A stretch of 64,000 nucleotides of DNA from Proteinivorax tanatarense (GTDB lineage Bacteria > Bacillota > Proteinivoracia > Proteinivoracales > Proteinivoracaceae), in the NCBI RefSeq assembly GCF_040267685.1, contig NZ_CP158367.1, positions 1,054,001-1,118,000 of the forward strand. The letters run 5' to 3'. Of this stretch, positions 60,190 through 64,000 are shown piece by piece; positions within the stretch are counted from its first letter, which is position 1, and the number at the start of each line of letters is the position of its first letter. The notes under the pieces were generated by a model. That model was not told the origin of the DNA and did no database searches. It saw nothing but the letters and a program-made list of their open reading frames with translations. A program made the position numbers and the translations under genes.

Positions 60190-61305
60190 TTGTTAGACAC
60201 ATTGACAGATACAGTAGTATTACTGATGCTGGCAACAGTGGGGTGGGCGGTATTTAATGTTGCAAAGTTACCGGTACCATCGTTTCTGGGTACATTAACG
60301 GTAATAGGAGGGCTAAGAGCTGCAGGTATTAACTTGCCTTATGCTCCCGCTTTTATAGCTCCACTTGCACAAACTTTATTGGGAATTTATATGGGCGCGA
60401 AGATAAACAGTGACACTATAAAAGACTTAAAAAATATAGTAGTTCCCGCTGCTATTATTGCAGCTTGGTCAATTGCTACTGTATTTGTATTGGGCTTAAC
60501 TTTATATAAATTTACCTCTTTAGATTTATATACTGCTATACTTTCATCTAGTATGGGTGGTTTGCCAGAAATGACTATTATAGCAATGGATACAAACTCT
60601 GATCTTGGTACTATTATTGTTATGCATATGTTTAAAATAATTGTAACAATAACTTTTTTCCCAATATTTATAAATTATTGCGCAGAAAAAAATGGTGAAG
60701 AATTAAATAAAGATATAGGAGAAGGAGAAGAGCAAGAATTATCCTTGTTTAAAAAAGTTACGGAAGTTGTTATGAGTTTTTGTAAAAACTTTTTTTTGCC
60801 TAACTATAACCTAATTATAAGATTTTTAGTATCAATATCTATAGCTGGGTTAGGAGGTTATATTCTTACTTATTTTGGGGTTCCAGCTGGGTTTATGGTA
60901 GGAGCGATGATTTTTACAGCTATAGCCTCTGTTTCTGGTGTGAAAGTATTAGCTCCTTCAGGATCAGCATTTAATTTTTTGCTTATGGGTGTAGGAATTA
61001 TGGTGTCAGATAATATAACCGAAGAGACAGTTGAGAGCATAACTTCTGGGGAGATATTATTGCCATTGGTAATTACTGCTATATTTGTATTTGGCACATC
61101 GTACCTTATAGCTTTGACTATCCATAGACTTTTTAAGTGGGATTTAACTACCTGCCTTTTAGCGGCAGCTCCAGGTGGATTTACCATCATGACTACTTTA
61201 GCTATTAAATATGATAAAAGTCCATTTAGGGTATCTATGCTGCATTTATGTAGGATTATGATTATCAAATTGGTGGTTCCTTTTACTTTTATGGCCTTGT
61301 TATAG
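60190..61305 (+). CDS. AbrB-family (PF05145-type) membrane protein
   Basis: The 371-residue membrane protein consists of two similar halves of about five helices each, with the repeated motif GGLPEMTIIA in the first and APGGFTIMTTLA in the second. This pattern marks the AbrB-duplication family of putative transporters or regulators, not the DNA-binding AbrB. The start is TTG at 60190, about seven bases after AAAGGACGTGG. An acidic loop (about 168-180) separates the halves. It follows the ABC permease gene by 153 bases on the same strand and may or may not belong to that operon. Function is unknown. Confidence 0.85.
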   Translation: MLDTLTDTVVLLMLATVGWAVFNVAKLPVPSFLGTLTVIGGLRAAGINLPYAPAFIAPLAQTLLGIYMGAKINSDTIKDLKNIVVPAAIIAAWSIATVFVLGLTLYKFTSLDLYTAILSSSMGGLPEMTIIAMDTNSDLGTIIVMHMFKIIVTITFFPIFINYCAEKNGEELNKDIGEGEEQELSLFKKVTEVVMSFCKNFFLPNYNLIIRFLVSISIAGLGGYILTYFGVPAGFMVGAMIFTAIASVSGVKVLAPSGSAFNFLLMGVGIMVSDNITEETVESITSGEILLPLVITAIFVFGTSYLIALTIHRLFKWDLTTCLLAAAPGGFTIMTTLAIKYDKSPFRVSMLHLCRIMIIKLVVPFTFMALL

Positions 61306-61327
61306 AAGTAAATGGAAATGTTGAAAT

Positions 61328-61367
61328 ACCAGCCCAAGTTTAAGAGGGCTGGTGTTTTGTTGTTTTT
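61328..61367 (+). terminator. Terminator after the AbrB-family gene
   Basis: ACCAGCCC pairs with GGGCTGGT around ten bases and is followed by a T-rich run. Confidence 0.85.
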
Positions 61368-61497
61368 GGATTTTTCTAGAGGTTTTTGCCCTAAGTTAAT
61401 AGAAATAGTTATAATCAGAAGAAATTTCATATGTGTAAAAGAAGGAGAATAGCTATAATATATCCTCAAGCTCTAAAAAACCATGTTGAGAATATAG

Positions 61498-61990
61498 GGC
61501 CTTTTAGGTAATGGTTTACTTTTTTTTATTGCTGTGGGGCTGGCTGCTCCACTTTTTGAAGAGGTTATTTTTAGAGGATTAATTTTTGACGAACTTGAAG
61601 GAAAACTTTCTATTAAATCTGCTATAATATTACAAGCGGTTTTATTTGGAGTATATCATATGAATATGGTACAAGGTGTTTACACTACGGTAATGGGAGT
61701 TCTTTTAGGGTTATCTATCGTTTGGGCTGGATCCATATGGAATACATGCAGGTAATAATATTTTTAGCATTTTGTTAGAGGATTTTCCGTTTAAACACTT
61801 TATAGATCAAGTGACACCGTTAGGAATTGTGTTTGTGCAGATTTCTATTTTTATTATTATGCCTGTTTATTTATGGTGCCTTTACAAACATAGAATAGAT
61901 TTTAAACCTAAGGATCCAGAATCTGAAATAAAGACTGAAATTGTTCAGAACAGCCCATTAGTATGGATAAGTAGGAGTCTATCACAGTGA
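61498..61990 (+). pseudogene. Broken CPBP-family membrane protease gene
   Basis: The frame lacks an N-terminus: after a TAG at 61495-61497 it reads GLAAPLFEEVIFRGLIFDEL, with the EExxxR motif of CPBP proteases, and GVYHMNMVQG with the first histidine. At GSIW the frame breaks. The next frame continues with HAGNNIFSILLEDFPFKHF, the second histidine/asparagine motif, down to 61990. A small deletion with frameshift therefore removed the residues between W and H. It closely resembles the N-terminal domain of the fusion protein at 7.7 kb but has no methyltransferase part. Confidence 0.82.
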
Positions 61991-62130
61991 TAAGTTAGTT
62001 AGAAATAATTAAGAGCGCAAGATACTGTGACGGACAGGAAAAAGGGAGGTGCAGAAGATAAAGGTGAAAGTGCGGTAGCTAGTTAAAATTTTGGAAAAAG
62101 TACATAAATTTATACTTGAGGTGAAAATGT

Positions 62131-62895
62131 ATGAAATTAATATCGTGGAATGTCAACGGACTAAGGGCGTGTTTAAAGAAAGGATTTTTAGATTCCTTCA
62201 AAGAATTAGATGCTGATATCTTCGCTGTACAGGAGACAAAGCTTCAACCAGGTCAGGTCGAACTAGATGTTCAAGGGTACTATGACTATTGGAATTATGC
62301 TAAAAATAAGAAAGGTTACTCTGGGACAGTTATTTTTACTAAGGTAAAACCATTAAATGTTCAAAACGGAATAGGTTTAGAAGAACATGACCAGGAAGGA
62401 AGGACAATTACTTTAGAGTTTGATGGGTTCTTTTTTGTTAATGTGTATACTCCAAACTCTCAAAGAGGTCTTGCTAGACTAGATTATAGGATGAATTGGG
62501 AAGAAAATTTTAGAGAGTATCTAAAGAAGTTAGATGAGAAAAAACCTGTGATTTTATGTGGTGATTTTAACGTCGCTCATAAAGAAATTGATATCAAAAA
62601 TCCTAAAAGCAACAGAAAGAATGCTGGCTTTACAATAGAGGAGCGGGATAAACTTACTCAGTTACTAAAGGCGGGATTTATCGATACTTATAGAAACTTT
62701 TACCCTAAAAGAGAAGAGGCCTATACATGGTGGTCCTATATGCGCCAAGCTAGAGATAGAAATATAGGGTGGAGGTTAGATTATTTTATAGTATCTGAGC
62801 GCTTAAAAGATAAATTAAACGATTCCATAATTTATGATGATATAATGGGGAGTGACCATTGTCCAGTTGGGTTAAAACTAGATAATTTAACTTAA
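62131..62895 (+). CDS. xth: Exodeoxyribonuclease III
   Basis: This 254-residue enzyme of the ExoIII/APE1 family cuts DNA at abasic sites and removes 3' blocks in base-excision repair. The opening MKLISWNVNGLRA, the metal site QETKL, the active-site segments CGDFNVAH and the terminal GSDHCPV are all present, and TWWSYMRQARDRNIGWRLDYF (read in pieces) matches the family. Length is normal. AGGTGAAAATGT precedes the ATG. It stands between a CPBP pseudogene and hutG with no functional link to either. Confidence 0.94.
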   Translation: MKLISWNVNGLRACLKKGFLDSFKELDADIFAVQETKLQPGQVELDVQGYYDYWNYAKNKKGYSGTVIFTKVKPLNVQNGIGLEEHDQEGRTITLEFDGFFFVNVYTPNSQRGLARLDYRMNWEENFREYLKKLDEKKPVILCGDFNVAHKEIDIKNPKSNRKNAGFTIEERDKLTQLLKAGFIDTYRNFYPKREEAYTWWSYMRQARDRNIGWRLDYFIVSERLKDKLNDSIIYDDIMGSDHCPVGLKLDNLT

Positions 62896-62955
62896 CATTT
62901 TTGTTCAATTTATGTTACCATAAACTTTTGAGATTATCATAAGGAGTGGTTAGAC

Positions 62956-63969
62956 ATGTTGGACACAAACTATAGAGTTACTGACAAAGAAACTTGGTAT
63001 GGAAGAGTAGATAGCAAGGAAAATTATGATGCTTTTAGATGGCATCAATGGGTGCAGCTATTAAATCTAAATGACAAAAATTTATCCCAATATATGGGTG
63101 AGCTTGGTTTTGCTTTTATAGGGTTTTGTTGTGATGAGGGTGTAAAAAAAAATAAAGGGCGAGAAGGTGCTGCTAAAGGCCCTTTTGCTATCAGACAAGA
63201 GTTAGCTAATCTGCCTTGTAGGTTTTCTCAAGAAGTTAAACTATTTGATGCAGGAGATATTTGGTGTGATGGTGTGTCGTTGGAAAAAAGTCAGGATTTA
63301 CTTGCTAAAGCAGTGCAAAGGATTTTGGATTTAAACTTATTTCCAATTATTCTAGGAGGTGGGCATGAACTTGCTTTTGGTAGTTTTAACGGTATTAAAA
63401 ATCATCTAACTTCAAAAAAGCAAAATGCTAACCTTGGAATAATTAATTTCGATGCACATTTTGATTTGCGGCCATACTCTAATGGAGGAAGCTCTGGTAC
63501 AATGTTTAAACAGATTGCAGATGATTGTATAAAAACAAAAACGGATTTTAATTATCTTTGTCTTGGAATTCAAAATCATAGTAATACAAAGGCTTTATTT
63601 AATATAGCAGAAGAACTTGGTGTTAATTATGTGCTAGCAAAAGATATAATTTATAATGATACTTGGGCTGTCTTGGAACAAATTGATACGTTTATTAGGC
63701 CAATTGATGAAATATATATTACGATCTGTTCTGATGTATTTTCGTCGGCTTTTGCCCCTGGAGTTAGTTCTACACAGCCACTAGGTTTGAATCCTGAGCA
63801 AGTATTGAAGTTTATTAAGTATATTTTAAGGACAAAAAAAGTAGTGGGATTTGATGTAGCTGAAGTTTCCCCAAGATTTGATCAAGATAATACTACAGCT
63901 AACTTAGTTTCTGTATTGATATTTGCTTTGGTGACAACTATGGCTACAAACTGTAAATTATCGTGGTAA
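62956..63969 (+). CDS. hutG: Formimidoylglutamase (arginase family)
   Basis: This 337-residue manganese enzyme belongs to the arginase/agmatinase fold and most resembles HutG, which releases formamide from N-formimidoyl-glutamate in histidine degradation. Metal-binding motifs are GGGHELAFG, NFDAHFDLRP and CSDVFSSAFAPGVSS. The last form (DVFSSAFAPGVS) is the HutG variant of the arginase SxDxDxxxP motif. AAGGAGTGG precedes the ATG. No hutU, hutI or hutH gene lies in the window; they could follow beyond its end. A role in histidine fermentation fits the other peptide-handling genes. Confidence 0.9.
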   Translation: MLDTNYRVTDKETWYGRVDSKENYDAFRWHQWVQLLNLNDKNLSQYMGELGFAFIGFCCDEGVKKNKGREGAAKGPFAIRQELANLPCRFSQEVKLFDAGDIWCDGVSLEKSQDLLAKAVQRILDLNLFPIILGGGHELAFGSFNGIKNHLTSKKQNANLGIINFDAHFDLRPYSNGGSSGTMFKQIADDCIKTKTDFNYLCLGIQNHSNTKALFNIAEELGVNYVLAKDIIYNDTWAVLEQIDTFIRPIDEIYITICSDVFSSAFAPGVSSTQPLGLNPEQVLKFIKYILRTKKVVGFDVAEVSPRFDQDNTTANLVSVLIFALVTTMATNCKLSW

Positions 63970-64000
63970 AAATGTGATGTGTTTCTCTTGTTAAACAAAA

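Noticed and set aside
60075-60257. 60-codon frame before the AbrB-family gene
   Set aside because: It has no ribosome site and overlaps the well-supported TTG start of the AbrB-family gene in another frame.
60870-61469. 199-codon minus-strand frame opposite the AbrB-family gene
   Set aside because: The plus-strand protein has family motifs and membrane periodicity; the antisense frame has neither a ribosome site nor recognisable motifs.

Overview
The window is low-GC DNA (roughly one third G+C by eye) with strong GGAGG-type ribosome binding sites. The gene content points to an anaerobic, spore-lineage Firmicute of the class Clostridia: a Spo0E-like phosphatase, an aldehyde:ferredoxin-oxidoreductase relative, HypA/HypB nickel chaperones, a ferredoxin-linked flavoprotein, a cobalamin riboswitch and agr-like and OmpR-type two-component systems. 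I cannot name the species. I see no rRNA, tRNA or CRISPR array.

Layout. 1-7.3 kb is an accessory region: the end of an unknown gene, translationally coupled to a 1704-residue protein that joins a PD-(D/E)XK-like nuclease signature to a C-terminal FtsK motor; then a broken HD-GYP copy and an IS3-family element. 7.6-10.9 kb holds a CPBP protease/methyltransferase fusion and, convergent to it, an ABC-F ribosome-protection-type ATPase behind a leader peptide and two terminator hairpins. 11.4-12.3 kb is a MntA-HepT toxin-antitoxin pair. 12.7-19.2 kb is an Opp/Nik-type ABC transporter operon ending in a divergent AOR-like gene, flanked by two copies of one short repeat. 19.6-23.2 kb holds an OsmC-like gene with a CsoR/CstR-like operator inside its promoter, a frameshifted cupin-HD-GYP gene and an Xaa-Pro aminopeptidase. 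23.3-29.4 kb is a TetR-controlled redox and nickel-chaperone region. 29.6-33.8 kb has an Old Yellow Enzyme relative and a two-component system whose likely binding boxes recur in front of a small (p)ppGpp synthetase gene. 34-36.2 kb is a MerR/MATE pair with a textbook 19-bp-spacer MerR promoter.

36.3-42.5 kb is a second Opp/Nik-type transporter, paralogous to the first, preceded by a methyltransferase gene and a complete cobalamin riboswitch. This makes cobalt, nickel or a corrinoid a better guess than peptide as substrate. 42.8-46.9 kb is an AgrC/AgrA-like pair followed by a MacB-type ABC exporter. 47-53.2 kb holds small regulators, an AbgT transporter, a K+ channel and a Lon-family protease. 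53.2-53.8 kb is a cluster of structured repeats with conserved flanks and compensating stem changes. 53.8-61.3 kb has TldD/PmbA, a TetR-ABC exporter operon and an AbrB-family protein. 61.5-64 kb has a CPBP pseudogene, exonuclease III and formimidoylglutamase.

Themes that link the regions are transition-metal handling (two Opp/Nik-type importers, HypA/HypB, the B12 riboswitch), export and antibiotic resistance (ABC-F, MATE, MacB-type, ABC-2), and gene decay (two broken HD-GYP copies, a CPBP remnant, an anti-sigma-like remnant). All functions are read from motifs and context; no database search was run.
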